Source of the DNA: Flavobacterium sp.
Lineage (GTDB): Bacteria; Bacteroidota; Bacteroidia; Flavobacteriales; Flavobacteriaceae
Length of the DNA stretch: 45,431 nucleotides
Direction of reading: 5' to 3'
NCBI GenBank assembly: GCA_016787805.1
Contig: JAEUTY010000032.1
Span: 1 to 45,431 of the forward strand
Part shown: in pieces, positions 8,551-16,923 of the stretch
How the letters are laid out: the number at the start of each line of letters is the position of its first letter
How positions within the stretch are numbered: the stretch's first letter is position 1
The notes under the pieces: generated by a model
Seen by the model: the letters and a program-made list of their open reading frames with translations, nothing else
Databases searched by the model: none
Told to the model about the DNA's origin: nothing
Translations under genes and position numbers: made by a program

Positions 8551-8700
8551 GCCCTAGCCCTGATTGCAATGGAAAGCCCGCAAGACTAAAAAGTAGTTAT
8601 TGTTGGTTGGTGCAAGCGACCAATCCCGATAGCTATCGGGACTGCACCAACCTTACAAGAACACTTTGTAGACTGAGGACTTGCAATGAAGAGCAGGAAA
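8551..8700. repeat. Intergenic repeat-like element with nested palindromes between pglF-type and pglE genes
   Basis: The 269 bp gap 8452-8720 holds no gene. Its core has a perfect 16 bp palindrome CCCGATAGCTATCGGG (8625-8640) inside a perfect 10 bp inverted repeat GGTTGGTGCA / TGCACCAACC (8605-8614 and 8643-8652). These are bracketed by a 12/14 direct repeat, TTGCAATGGAAAGC (8564-8577) and TTGCAATGAAGAGC (8681-8694). Wording such as 'CCCTAGCCCTGAT...GGAAAGCCC' (8552-8579) resembles, from memory, a dispersed intergenic repeat of Flavobacterium genomes. The function is unknown; it could be a MITE-like or REP-like element, or act as a terminator for the long operon. Confidence 0.75.
8605..8652 (-). 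terminator. Possible transcription terminator of the 36-kb operon (hairpin)
   Basis: The nested hairpin lies 69 nt beyond the PglE stop codon in the direction of transcription. The outer stem is 10 bp and the inner stem 8 bp. A short T-rich run (ACTTTTTAG) follows on the minus strand about 8 nt past the stem, which is less than a textbook U-tract. Terminator function is an inference. Confidence 0.35.
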
Positions 8701-8720
8701 TAGCTTCTAAAAAAAAACAA

Positions 8721-9857
8721 TTACAATTCGCGTTGCAATACTGCTTGAATTCTATTTCTGTCGTCATCCGACAAATTGGAACCTGACGGCAAGCACAAGC
8801 CGTTTTCGAATAATTGTTCGGCAACCGAGCCGCCGTAATACGGACAATCAGCAAAAACAGGTTGTAGATGCATTGGTTTCCAAAGCGGACGACTTTCGAT
8901 GTTTTCTTTTTCAAGTTGGAGGCGCAATTGCTCTCGAGTGTAACCGTTTTTTTGTTTCGGATTTATTACGATACACGATAACCAATGGTTGGAATGATAG
9001 TCGGAATTGGGCTCAGAAAACACCGTTACGCCTTCTTTATTTTTGAGTAATTCGGCATAAAAAACCTGCATTTTACGACGCAATTCAACGTGATCTTGAA
9101 GCACTTCCATTTGTCCGCGACCGATGCCAGCACAAATATTACTCATGCGGTAATTGTAGCCAATTTCGCTGTGTTGGTAATGCGGTGCGTTGTCGCGAGC
9201 TTGTGTGGAAAGGAAAACGGCTTTGTTTTTTTCTTCGATGGTTTTGGTGACTAAAGCGCCACCGCCCGAAGTAGTTATGATTTTATTTCCGTTGAATGAA
9301 AGGATTGAAATATCTCCGAATGTTCCACATTTTTTGCCTTTGTAAGTACTCCCAAGCGCTTCTGCACTGTCTTCCACAATTGGAATTTGATAGGTTGTTG
9401 CAATTTTTTGGATTTCGTCGACTTTGAAAGGCATTCCGTACAAATGCACCGCAATGATGGCTTTTGGTTTTTTACCTTTGGCGATGCGATCTTTAATGGC
9501 TTCTTCTAAAGCTATCGGGCACATATTCCACGTTTCGGGTTCGCTATCAATAAAAATGGGGTTGGCGCCTTGGTACACAATGGGATTGGCCGAAGCCGAG
9601 AATGTCATACTTTGGCAGATGACTTCATCGTTGTGCTTTACACCGAGTAAAATCAATGCCAAATGTAAAGCTGCTGTTCCAGAAGAAAGCGCAGCTACAT
9701 TGCAATTTTGGTCTAAGTAGTTTTCTAAATCTTGTTCGAAACCCGTTACATTCGGACCCAAAGGTGCTACCCAATTGGTATCGAAAGCTTCGTGAACGTA
9801 GTGTAATTCGTTGCCGCCCATGTGAGGCGATGAAAGCCAAATTTTAGAAGTACTCAT
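8721..9857 (-). CDS. pglE: PglE-type UDP-4-keto-sugar aminotransferase (DegT/DnrJ/EryC1)
   Basis: PLP-dependent transaminase that converts UDP-4-keto-6-deoxy-GlcNAc to UDP-4-amino-4,6-dideoxy-GlcNAc, the second step of bacillosamine synthesis. The 378 aa product matches PglE/PglC-pathway enzymes closely by eye: LSSPHMGGNE near the N-terminus, SSGTAALHLAL (58-68), VEDSAEALGS (161-170) and the PLP lysine in SFNGNKIITTSGGG (Lys about 192). C-terminal RPLWKPMHLQP and CLPSG motifs are also present. It is the last gene of the long operon, 1 nt after the PglD-type gene, and its partner dehydratase follows across the repeat element. The assignment rests on family motifs plus the adjacent PglD and PglC genes. 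Confidence 0.93.
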   Translation of the reverse strand: MSTSKIWLSSPHMGGNELHYVHEAFDTNWVAPLGPNVTGFEQDLENYLDQNCNVAALSSGTAALHLALILLGVKHNDEVICQSMTFSASANPIVYQGANPIFIDSEPETWNMCPIALEEAIKDRIAKGKKPKAIIAVHLYGMPFKVDEIQKIATTYQIPIVEDSAEALGSTYKGKKCGTFGDISILSFNGNKIITTSGGGALVTKTIEEKNKAVFLSTQARDNAPHYQHSEIGYNYRMSNICAGIGRGQMEVLQDHVELRRKMQVFYAELLKNKEGVTVFSEPNSDYHSNHWLSCIVINPKQKNGYTREQLRLQLEKENIESRPLWKPMHLQPVFADCPYYGGSVAEQLFENGLCLPSGSNLSDDDRNRIQAVLQREL

Positions 9858-9858
9858 G

Positions 9859-10455
9859 TTAGTTTGTTTTAATTATTTTGCCCGGATTTCCAACTACAAC
9901 GCAGTTGTCGGGAATGTCTTTGATGATAACGGCTCCTGCACCAATAACGCACCATTTTCCTATTTTTATTCCTTGTATTACAGTAGCACCAATTCCTACT
10001 TGCGAGCCTTCGCCTACTTGAACACCGCCTGCTAATGAAGCATTGGGTGAAATGTGCACAAAATCGCCAATCAAACAATCGTGTTCGACAACAGCTGCTG
10101 TGTTGATGATGCAATGTTTACCAATAGTAACATCGGGATTGATGATGGTTCCCGCCATAATTACAGTTCCTTCATTGATGGTGACCTGTTTTGATATAAT
10201 CGCTGTAGGATGAATTGCTTTGGCAAATTGTACTTTTAATTCAGAAGATAGTTTTTGGCGTACTTTATTATTGCCAATCGACAAAATCACCTGATCCGTT
10301 TCTTGCAAGGAAATTTGGCTGGAATGCACCACATGTCGGCCTAAAATTGAGGTCGTGCTTGGATTATCATCCACTATAGTTTGTATGGCAATTTGAGCAC
10401 ATTCTAAACTATCAATAATGACTTTGCAATGTCCGCTTGCGCCGTATAATATCAT
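9859..10455 (-). CDS. pglD: PglD/NeuD-type sugar N-acetyltransferase (left-handed beta-helix)
   Basis: Acetyl-CoA-dependent enzyme expected to acetylate the 4-amino group and give UDP-di-N-acetylbacillosamine. The N-terminal Rossmann-like domain begins 'MILYGASGHCKV'; the C-terminal part is hexapeptide repeats ending in 'VVVGNPGKII'. With the ATG at 10455 the likely catalytic base in NTAAVVEHD is His125, the same number as in Campylobacter PglD. I chose this ATG because it sits 1 nt after the PglC-type stop; an upstream in-frame start at 10491 would add 12 residues and overlap PglC by 35 bp. It is placed directly between PglC and PglE. Confidence 0.92.
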   Translation of the reverse strand: MILYGASGHCKVIIDSLECAQIAIQTIVDDNPSTTSILGRHVVHSSQISLQETDQVILSIGNNKVRQKLSSELKVQFAKAIHPTAIISKQVTINEGTVIMAGTIINPDVTIGKHCIINTAAVVEHDCLIGDFVHISPNASLAGGVQVGEGSQVGIGATVIQGIKIGKWCVIGAGAVIIKDIPDNCVVVGNPGKIIKTN

Positions 10456-10456
10456 A

Positions 10457-11059
10457 TTAGTTGCCATCAAAAGGTTCAATTGTAGCCGCATCTGCAGCGT
10501 TTATACCATCACTTTTAATCACTTTTATTATGGTTCTTAATAGAATTTTCACATCCAAAGTAAACGAAATGTTATCGACATACCAAACATCATAGGCAAA
10601 TTTTTGATCCCATGAAATAGCATTTCTACCATTGACTTGCGCCCAACCTGTAATTCCGGGTTTGACTTCGTGACGACGGTTTTGAAAATCGTTGTACAAA
10701 TGCAAATAGTGTGTCAGTAACGGTCGTGGTCCGATGATACTCATATCGCCTTTGACTACGTTGATTAATTGCGGAATTTCATCGAGTGAAGTACGGCGCA
10801 CAAAAGCACCAATTTTGGTCAATCGTTCGGCATCGGGCAATAATTTTCCGTTGGCGTCTTTTTTGTCGTTCATGGTTTTGAACTTCACTATTTTGAAGAT
10901 TTTACCATTCTTACCAGGACGAAGTTGAAAGAAAAACGGTTTTCCGTCGTTTGCGAAAGCCAAAAAAATAGTCACTAAAATAAATAATGGCGACAACAAC
11001 ACTAATCCAATAGCAGCAGAAAGAGAATCAAAAAAAGGCTTGATAAAATGCTTGTACAT
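10457..11059 (-). CDS. pglC: PglC-type phosphosugar transferase initiating lipid-linked glycan synthesis
   Basis: Monotopic phosphoglycosyl transferase that moves a sugar-1-phosphate, probably diNAcBac-1-P, from UDP to undecaprenyl phosphate and starts the repeat unit. The 200 aa product is the small catalytic form. It has an N-terminal re-entrant helix with the Ser-Pro break (SP at about 23-24), RPG (47-49), KFKTM (59-63) and the catalytic Asp-Glu pair at 93-94 in TSLDEIPQL, followed by GDMSIIGPRPL. The Ser-Pro and Asp-Glu positions coincide with those of Campylobacter PglC. It has no CapD-like or long WcaJ-like N-terminal part. It is followed by PglD and PglE and preceded by a GT4 (9 nt gap) that probably adds the second sugar. 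Confidence 0.94.
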   Translation of the reverse strand: MYKHFIKPFFDSLSAAIGLVLLSPLFILVTIFLAFANDGKPFFFQLRPGKNGKIFKIVKFKTMNDKKDANGKLLPDAERLTKIGAFVRRTSLDEIPQLINVVKGDMSIIGPRPLLTHYLHLYNDFQNRRHEVKPGITGWAQVNGRNAISWDQKFAYDVWYVDNISFTLDVKILLRTIIKVIKSDGINAADAATIEPFDGN

Positions 11060-11068
11060 GGTTGCGTT

Positions 11069-12223
11069 TTAGAAGTCAAAGTTACGATATTCTTTCAAAA
11101 TAGCATCCCAAACTACTTTTTGTTCGTAACGTGAAACAATTAAATGTCGGGCGTTTTGCGTGTATTTTTGAATGGTACTATTATTTTGAGTGATACTTTT
11201 CATTGCGTTGTAAAGCGCATTTTGATCTTTTACAGGAATAATAGTTCCGTTTTCGCCTTCAATTACAATCTCGTTGCAACCATTGATATTGGAAACAATA
11301 CTGGGCAAATTCATCGCTCCAGCTTGCATCACTACGTTGGGAAAACCTTCACGGTAACTCGGAAAAACCAAGGTGTTGGAAATCGCAAAATACGGGCGAA
11401 CATCCTTTTGGTAACCGACTGAAATAATGCTTGGATTCGTTTGAATTTCGTTCATGGTTTCGGGTTGTAATGGATTCAATTCTTCTTCAAACGGACCAAC
11501 TAAAAGCAGTTTAATATCAGTATGTTCTTTTTGCAAAGTTGAAAAAGCCGCGACTAACTCGTTGATGCCTTTGTCGGCTACAATTCGTCCCACAAAAATG
11601 AATACAAAATCTGTAGTTGCAATGCCTAATTTGCTTTTCAAGGCATCATTTTGCTCAACAGAAAAGTGGCTTTTGCTAAAATACGAAGTATCAATTCCGT
11701 TCGAACTTCCGTTGCCAATGACTTTCAATTTTGAAGACTCGCAAAAGTGGTTTTGCTGAATGATTTCGCGCAAAGCATTCGAATTTGGATATACTTTAGT
11801 TGCACTTGAATAGGTTAATTTCTCAACAAAATTGAGCAGTTTGCGTTTGATTCCGTCAGCTTCCAACAAAGGTAAACCTGCCACTGTGTGCAAACGATGC
11901 GGAACACCCGCTAATTTTGCGGCTAACATTCCAACAATTCCTGCTTTGGGTGTATGTGTGTGAACGATGAATGGTTTGTTTTTTTTGAAAAAGAAGTACA
12001 TTTTGACCACCGAAATTACATCTTGAATAGGTGTAATTTTGCGTGTCATTTCGATGTGAAAGGTCGAAACATTTTCCTTTGCACCAATTTTTTCCAAATA
12101 TTCTTTCTCTGAAGAAACAGCAATTACGTCATAAAACTCATTCATAAAACGCAACTGACCTTCCAAGAGTTTATCTAAGGAAAGTGGTACAGTGGTGATT
12201 CTGATGAGTTTTTTCTTAGTCAT
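11069..12223 (-). CDS. GT4 glycosyltransferase (PglA-like position, second-sugar candidate)
   Basis: A 384 aa GT-B fold retaining glycosyltransferase. It has an N-terminal domain with VHTHTPKAGIVGMLAA (about 98-113) and HRLHTVAGLPLLE (about 118-130), and a C-terminal Glycos_transf_1 domain with FVFIFVGRIVADKG (about 216-229) and YREGFPNVVMQAGAM. The EX7E motif reads E-x7-Q, a variant I recall in this capsule-GT subgroup, so it need not mean loss of activity. Lying immediately upstream of the PglC-type gene, it is the natural candidate to add a sugar to the lipid-linked first residue. Donor sugar and linkage cannot be read from the sequence. Confidence 0.88.
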   Translation of the reverse strand: MTKKKLIRITTVPLSLDKLLEGQLRFMNEFYDVIAVSSEKEYLEKIGAKENVSTFHIEMTRKITPIQDVISVVKMYFFFKKNKPFIVHTHTPKAGIVGMLAAKLAGVPHRLHTVAGLPLLEADGIKRKLLNFVEKLTYSSATKVYPNSNALREIIQQNHFCESSKLKVIGNGSSNGIDTSYFSKSHFSVEQNDALKSKLGIATTDFVFIFVGRIVADKGINELVAAFSTLQKEHTDIKLLLVGPFEEELNPLQPETMNEIQTNPSIISVGYQKDVRPYFAISNTLVFPSYREGFPNVVMQAGAMNLPSIVSNINGCNEIVIEGENGTIIPVKDQNALYNAMKSITQNNSTIQKYTQNARHLIVSRYEQKVVWDAILKEYRNFDF

Positions 12224-12226
12224 ATT

Positions 12227-13309
12227 TTACAAATTGCGGTAAATGTTGATGTACAAATCTACCATTTTATAAATATCAAATGCATTGGCTTTTTGTTGGC
12301 AATTGACCACAGTTTGCTTGTAATAATCATCCTCAGAAAGCAGTTTTGAAATTATATCCGCAAGTGCTTTTTCATCTCCTAAAGGAAATAAAATTCCAGC
12401 GTTTTCAACCACATCTTTCAAACCTGGAACATCTGAAGCTACAAAAGGTTTTCCCGAAGCCATTCCTTCAATACAGGACAATGATAAACCTTCGTGTTTG
12501 GATGATAAAACGATAATATCAGCGGTTTTTAACAATGCCAAAACATCGGTTCTGACACCCAAAAACTGCACTCTTTTTTGCAATTTCAGTTCGTTTACTA
12601 ATGCTTCTGATTCGGCTTTTAAATTACCATCGCCTACCAAAAGTAGCTTTACATTTTCGGGCAAATGTGTCAAGGCTCGAATGACTGTTTTGTGATCTTT
12701 AGGTTCAAAAAAACGGGCGACTTGAATGACGATTTTAGCATTCTCATCATCAAAAAAATCAGCTTTAGAATACGGAATTGCTTTTTTGATTTTAGTTAAA
12801 TTTAAACCATTAGCTATAATTTCAAATCGGTTCTCATCCTTAAAATGCAAATGATTTTGGAGATTTTCAAGTACTTGAGGTGTAATCGCGACTATTTTAT
12901 TGTATTGCGAATAAACCAATTTATCCACTCTTTTTAAGATGAAATTATCACGCCTTTTGTTGGATGTACTGTGCTCAGTGTATACCATTTTCATTTTAGA
13001 AAACGATAGTATTTTAGCGAAAGCGGACCAATACAAACTCGGAAAAATATGCACGTGAACGACATCAAATTGTTTTAAAATTTTTTTTATTTTAAAAATA
13101 TGCATCGGATTATAAACTGAACCCGTTCCGAGTGAATGAATTGTACAACATTTTTTTGCTTTGAGTTCTTCTAAAAAAGGATGTGACGAACCATTGAGCA
13201 GTAATAAATGTACATCCATTCCTTGCTCAGCATAAATAGGAATGCTTTCGAGCAGCAACTTTTCGGCGCCGCCTGTAGCTAAACTATTGATGATTTGCAA
13301 GATTTTCAT
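12227..13309 (-). CDS. GT4 family glycosyltransferase
   Basis: A 360 aa GT-B glycosyltransferase. The N-terminal glycine-rich loop 'INSLATGGAEKLLL' binds acceptor/lipid in this family. 'DVVHVHIFPSLYW' lies in the N-terminal domain and 'VIQVARFFEPKDHKTVI' opens the C-terminal donor domain. A complete EX7E motif, HEGLSLSCIEGMASGKP, is present. It is cytoplasmic or membrane-associated and transfers one sugar to the growing lipid-linked repeat unit. It is spaced 3 nt from the next GT4 and abuts the GT2 upstream of it. No donor prediction is possible. Confidence 0.88.
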   Translation of the reverse strand: MKILQIINSLATGGAEKLLLESIPIYAEQGMDVHLLLLNGSSHPFLEELKAKKCCTIHSLGTGSVYNPMHIFKIKKILKQFDVVHVHIFPSLYWSAFAKILSFSKMKMVYTEHSTSNKRRDNFILKRVDKLVYSQYNKIVAITPQVLENLQNHLHFKDENRFEIIANGLNLTKIKKAIPYSKADFFDDENAKIVIQVARFFEPKDHKTVIRALTHLPENVKLLLVGDGNLKAESEALVNELKLQKRVQFLGVRTDVLALLKTADIIVLSSKHEGLSLSCIEGMASGKPFVASDVPGLKDVVENAGILFPLGDEKALADIISKLLSEDDYYKQTVVNCQQKANAFDIYKMVDLYINIYRNL

Positions 13310-14200
13310 TTAAGAAGAAGTTTTGTAACGAATGTAAAAATTGAGTGCTACTCCGAATGGAATGGCTAATAGTGTTAAAATTATATTCGGTGATTGCAAC
13401 AATAGTTTAGCATCTTTTGCGAAAATAGCCGATGAAACCAAATGAATGGCACTTTTGATTTTTTCTGAAAATGTGGGTGCATACTTCATTTTCACTATTC
13501 GTGAATAGCCAAAACCACGTGGACTCACTTTATATTGTTTCAAAATAGTGTTGGAAGAACCGTCGGGCAAATATTCGACTATGCAAAGTACATCGTTGGT
13601 ACACAACCATTGATATTGTTGGTCGATGAGTAAATACAATGTTCCGAGTGGCACTAATTTTTCCCCTTTATAAATAGGATACAGTGGGAATTTTTTCACC
13701 ACTTCTGTTTTAATCACTACTTTTTTATCGCCCGAAACTTGGTGTTTGTAATACAAATCGTTGAGTCGAGCGGTTTTGATTTCAAGTGGAATTGTTGTTC
13801 CTAAAATCGTTCCTTCTTTATTAGCATCTAAGGCAATTAAACCCGCGAGTTGATCGTTTTTTAGTTCTTCTTTGTGTGAAAGAATGCACTCGATGGCATC
13901 GTTAGGCATAAAATCATCTGAATCGATGCACACGTTCAACCAAGTCGTAATATTTTGGTACGCAGTGTTGTGAGCACCGTGCATTCCTTGGTTATTTTGG
14001 TAAATATAGTGAATGGCGATTTTTTGTTCATCAATCCATGATTGCACTAGTTCATTGGTGTTGTCCGAAGAACCGTCATCGATAATCATCCAAATAAAAT
14101 CGGAATTGGTTTGACGCACCAAGCTTTCGTACAATTGTCCTAAACAATAAGCACGATTGAATGTGGGTGTAAAAACCGTTATGGATTTGTGTTCTGACAT
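13310..14200 (-). CDS. GT2 family glycosyltransferase
   Basis: A GT-A fold transferase of about 296 aa. It has TVFTPTFNRAYCL near the N-terminus, the nucleotide-binding IDDGSSDNT and the DxD-type CIDSDDFM motif. The C-terminus has a hydrophobic stretch (LLQSPNIILTLLAIPFGVALNF) that could anchor it to the membrane. I place the start at the ATG at 14200 because it overlaps the upstream stop as TAATG, a pattern used repeatedly in this operon; an alternative in-frame start at 14212 would add four residues. The two GT2 genes here are adjacent and both follow the EpsG-type polymerase gene. Confidence 0.88.
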   Translation of the reverse strand: MSEHKSITVFTPTFNRAYCLGQLYESLVRQTNSDFIWMIIDDGSSDNTNELVQSWIDEQKIAIHYIYQNNQGMHGAHNTAYQNITTWLNVCIDSDDFMPNDAIECILSHKEELKNDQLAGLIALDANKEGTILGTTIPLEIKTARLNDLYYKHQVSGDKKVVIKTEVVKKFPLYPIYKGEKLVPLGTLYLLIDQQYQWLCTNDVLCIVEYLPDGSSNTILKQYKVSPRGFGYSRIVKMKYAPTFSEKIKSAIHLVSSAIFAKDAKLLLQSPNIILTLLAIPFGVALNFYIRYKTSS

Positions 14201-15261
14201 TATTTTAACCAATTAGAAACGGTTCGAATAAGACTTTTTTTGAATTTTTCTTTATTGTAAATAGCGGTTTGAATGGCTACTAATTCGGGTTTGTTTTTTT
14301 CAACTAATGCTTTTACAAAGGCATCGTTTTTATAATGTTCGTAGTCTTTGGCAATGGCGATAACTTCTTTAATTTCGGCTCGTTCCAATAATTTATCAAT
14401 GGTTTGAAAGATAAAATCTTGGTCGTGACTTTTGTATTCCACCATCATTTTGACATACGATTTCAAATAATTAATCATTTCAATGACAATCCATTTGGTG
14501 TAATCGGATTTGTTGTATTGTTCGATGGATTTTTTCTTCAAATTGTACATTCCGATGGCCGCTTCTATAATTTTTTCATTCAATTTAGTCGTCATTCCGC
14601 CAAAACGGTAAAAATAAATCGGTGCGTCTATAAAATGAATTTTGGAAGCATGAGGAAAAACTTGGATATTGTAGTACAAATCTTCGCCCATGTCAAAACC
14701 ACCGATAGCAATATTTTGTTGATCGATAAATGATTTTTTGTACAACTTAGCCCACATCGAAATCGAGAATTTATTGATACCAAAAAAACCTATGAAGTAG
14801 TCGTTCATGAAGGTTGCGTTGTCCAACATAAAATTGTGAGGCAAATTGTACGGTGATGGTTTTTTGAGTAATCCAAATCGGTCCATTACACGAGTAAACT
14901 TGGCAATTACAACATCAGCATTGGAACTTTCGGCTGCCGTTATCATTTTTTCTAAAGCCGTAACATCCACCCAATCATCGGAATCAATGTGCGTAATGTA
15001 TTCGCCTTTCGCATAACCCAAACCTACTCTTCGTGTTTTTTCTAAGCCTTCGTTTTCTTTATTTACCACAATTACGCGTTGGTCCTTTTTAGCATATTCA
15101 TTGCAAATGGCCAAACAATTATCGGGCGAACCATCTACCATGAGCAGTAATTCGAAATCTTTATACGTTTGATTCAGAATCGAATCGACACACTTTTTTA
15201 AGAATTTTTGAGTGTTGTAAATCGGAACTATTACACTAATTTTTGGGTTTCCCATAATCAT
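14200..15261 (-). CDS. GT2 family glycosyltransferase
   Basis: A 353 aa GT-A glycosyltransferase with SVIVPIYNTQKFLKKCVDSIL at the N-terminus, LLMVDGSPDN and the metal-binding THIDSDDWVD motif. The remainder (about 130-353) is the variable acceptor domain with 'MWAKLYKKSFI' and 'GEDLYYNI', typical of capsule and lipooligosaccharide GT2s. It starts 4 nt after the polymerase stop; a second ATG at 15255 is equally possible and changes two residues. It adds one residue of the repeat unit; specificity is unknown. Confidence 0.88.
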   Translation of the reverse strand: MIMGNPKISVIVPIYNTQKFLKKCVDSILNQTYKDFELLLMVDGSPDNCLAICNEYAKKDQRVIVVNKENEGLEKTRRVGLGYAKGEYITHIDSDDWVDVTALEKMITAAESSNADVVIAKFTRVMDRFGLLKKPSPYNLPHNFMLDNATFMNDYFIGFFGINKFSISMWAKLYKKSFIDQQNIAIGGFDMGEDLYYNIQVFPHASKIHFIDAPIYFYRFGGMTTKLNEKIIEAAIGMYNLKKKSIEQYNKSDYTKWIVIEMINYLKSYVKMMVEYKSHDQDFIFQTIDKLLERAEIKEVIAIAKDYEHYKNDAFVKALVEKNKPELVAIQTAIYNKEKFKKSLIRTVSNWLK

Positions 15262-15265
15262 TTAT

Positions 15266-16357
15266 TTAAGATAAATAAATATTGACTAAGTACGTAAAAA
15301 GAAAATATATAATTATAATGTTTCCCAGTACTTTGTTTTGTTCGTTGAACATAAATCGTTTTAACAAAGGATAAATAATAACCAAACCGAGCATAAACCA
15401 AGATAAATAAGCAAATCGATTGGAATAATTAGCACGAATAACCAATACCCAAAACGTATTGGCAATGATGTACATATTGGCCAAATTCACATAATAAGGA
15501 TCTTCTAATTTTCGCTTAAAAAGATAATACCAAATCGCAAAAATTCCGAAGCCACTATAGAGTAAGAAATCCCAACGAAAACCTACATCAATATTAACTC
15601 CTTCGTTACTTGCGTCAAATTCACCTAAATACAGTTCGAGTTTTTCATCACCAAAACCAAGGCCGAGGAAAAGCGATTCGAAAAATCCTCCCACCACAAA
15701 AGCCAATGGAATAGCCAAGACCCAAATGGACAATAAAACTTTAGTGTTTTTATAATATTGACTCAAAAAATAGGCAAAAACAGGTATGATCATCGATTTG
15801 TGGAAAAGAAATGTTGACAACAAAATGGCATTTCGTGTTGATTTTTTATCGCGCGTCATTCCATACAAAAAAATGGAAGTAGCTACACCATTACGAATTC
15901 CGTTTACGCCATATGCCCAAAAGGAAAAAGAAGTAACAAACATTATAAAGGCGTAAAACCAATAATCTCTGAACAATTTTTTACTAACCGAATACAACGG
16001 AATGATGTACAACATGGCGCAAAAAAAGAAGAAACTGGCAGAATTCAAATATTTGGCAAAAAAATACTTCAAACATTCGAAGAGAAAATCTTTACTAAAA
16101 TCAAACGGTTCTCCTAAACGATACAATTCGAGTTCGCGTTCGTAGATGACCATATCGCCAAAACGGTAATTCAAAGGTCGAGTTCCGATGTAAATTAGAA
16201 TTACAGTTAAGACAAATATCCCAAAGGCATTGGTTGCTGATTTGTTGGATTGCGAATCCAATAAACTGGTTTTGGTTTGAATAAAAGCCAGCAGCGTAAT
16301 CACCAATAGTGAGTTAAAAAAAACCATGTGATAATAAGCTACTGGAATAAAACTCAT
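15266..16357 (-). CDS. EpsG-family membrane protein, probable Wzy-type repeat-unit polymerase
   Basis: A 363 aa polytopic membrane protein with about ten hydrophobic helices, an N-terminal 'GTRPLNYRFGDMVIYERELELY' region and 'GIRNGVATSIFLYGMT', both characteristic of EpsG/Wzy-C-like polymerases. It is expected to link lipid-linked repeat units at the periplasmic face after Wzx flipping. It is the only polymerase candidate in the window, so it is probably the polymerase for the whole Wzx-dependent glycan. It overlaps the acetyltransferase gene upstream by 4 nt (ATGA). Polymerases have little sequence conservation, so the role is inferred from topology, the EpsG-like motifs and context. Confidence 0.85.
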   Translation of the reverse strand: MSFIPVAYYHMVFFNSLLVITLLAFIQTKTSLLDSQSNKSATNAFGIFVLTVILIYIGTRPLNYRFGDMVIYERELELYRLGEPFDFSKDFLFECLKYFFAKYLNSASFFFFCAMLYIIPLYSVSKKLFRDYWFYAFIMFVTSFSFWAYGVNGIRNGVATSIFLYGMTRDKKSTRNAILLSTFLFHKSMIIPVFAYFLSQYYKNTKVLLSIWVLAIPLAFVVGGFFESLFLGLGFGDEKLELYLGEFDASNEGVNIDVGFRWDFLLYSGFGIFAIWYYLFKRKLEDPYYVNLANMYIIANTFWVLVIRANYSNRFAYLSWFMLGLVIIYPLLKRFMFNEQNKVLGNIIIIYFLFTYLVNIYLS

Positions 16358-16923
16358 GATTGACTTGCTTCTAAAATTCGAGCTGGATTTCCAACTGCGA
16401 CACTATTTTTTGGAACATCTTTTACCACAACAGCACCAGCGCCAATAATGGCATTATCACCAATAGTTACGCCACCAATAATGATACAACCCGCGTGAAG
16501 TTGCACATTATTGCCTATAATTGGCTTTTTGCCTTCTTTTTCACCAAGCGTAACTAAATGATTTACATACACATTTTGCCCAATACTTTCAGCATTCAAA
16601 ATCGTTGCGTAAGGATGCGCTAATTGCAATCCGCCACCAATTTTGGTGTGTATATCAATGGTAAACGAAGGGTATTTTGGATAAAAAACACGCAATACTT
16701 TCGAAACCATTCCGTTGGTTCTGAAATAAAATAACGTTCTAAAATAGCGACTTATCAATAGCTCTAAGCTCAAGTAATAGCAATGATTTAAAGCGCCCTC
16801 TTTTTTAGTTTTTCTAGCGTAAATATCCTCGATGATGATTCCTTTTTGAGAAGAAAACAAGAATAAAACCACGTGTGGAAGAAACAATAATTGTCCGAAA
16901 AAGTAAAATATTGTTCGCATCAT
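16354..16923 (-). CDS. Hexapeptide-repeat O-acetyltransferase (serine acetyltransferase-like)
   Basis: A 189 aa protein. The N-terminal half is hydrophobic and helical (MMRTIFYFFGQLLFLPHVVLF). The C-terminal left-handed beta-helix has IDIHTKIGGGLQLAHPYATIL, NHLVTLGE, a run of IIGxxV-type hexapeptides and VAVGNPARIL. This is the CysE-like form found in capsule loci (like WcaB or EpsH-type enzymes), likely O-acetylating a sugar of the repeat unit with acetyl-CoA in the cytoplasm rather than making O-acetylserine. The start overlaps the GT4 stop (ATGA at 16920-16923). The acceptor is unknown. Confidence 0.87.
   Translation of the reverse strand: MMRTIFYFFGQLLFLPHVVLFLFSSQKGIIIEDIYARKTKKEGALNHCYYLSLELLISRYFRTLFYFRTNGMVSKVLRVFYPKYPSFTIDIHTKIGGGLQLAHPYATILNAESIGQNVYVNHLVTLGEKEGKKPIIGNNVQLHAGCIIIGGVTIGDNAIIGAGAVVVKDVPKNSVAVGNPARILEASQS

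Noticed and set aside
8605-8652. Palindromes considered as the ends of an insertion sequence or an attachment site
   Set aside because: No transposase or integrase gene is nearby and the whole element is about 150 bp, so an IS is excluded; a MITE-like repeat remains possible.
8633-8914. Open frame of 93 codons on the minus strand over the palindromic element and the 3' end of pglE
   Set aside because: Most of it lies in another frame of the well-supported pglE gene and the rest is repeat DNA; the product is low-complexity with no family resemblance.
9869-10114. Minus-strand open frame of 81 codons
   Set aside because: A shifted reading of the hexapeptide repeats of pglD; the product is His/Arg/Cys-rich and implausible.
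16354-16923. Considered as a housekeeping cysE (serine O-acetyltransferase)
   Set aside because: It is embedded in the glycan operon between a GT4 and the polymerase gene, with a hydrophobic N-terminus; a sugar O-acetyltransferase role is more likely.
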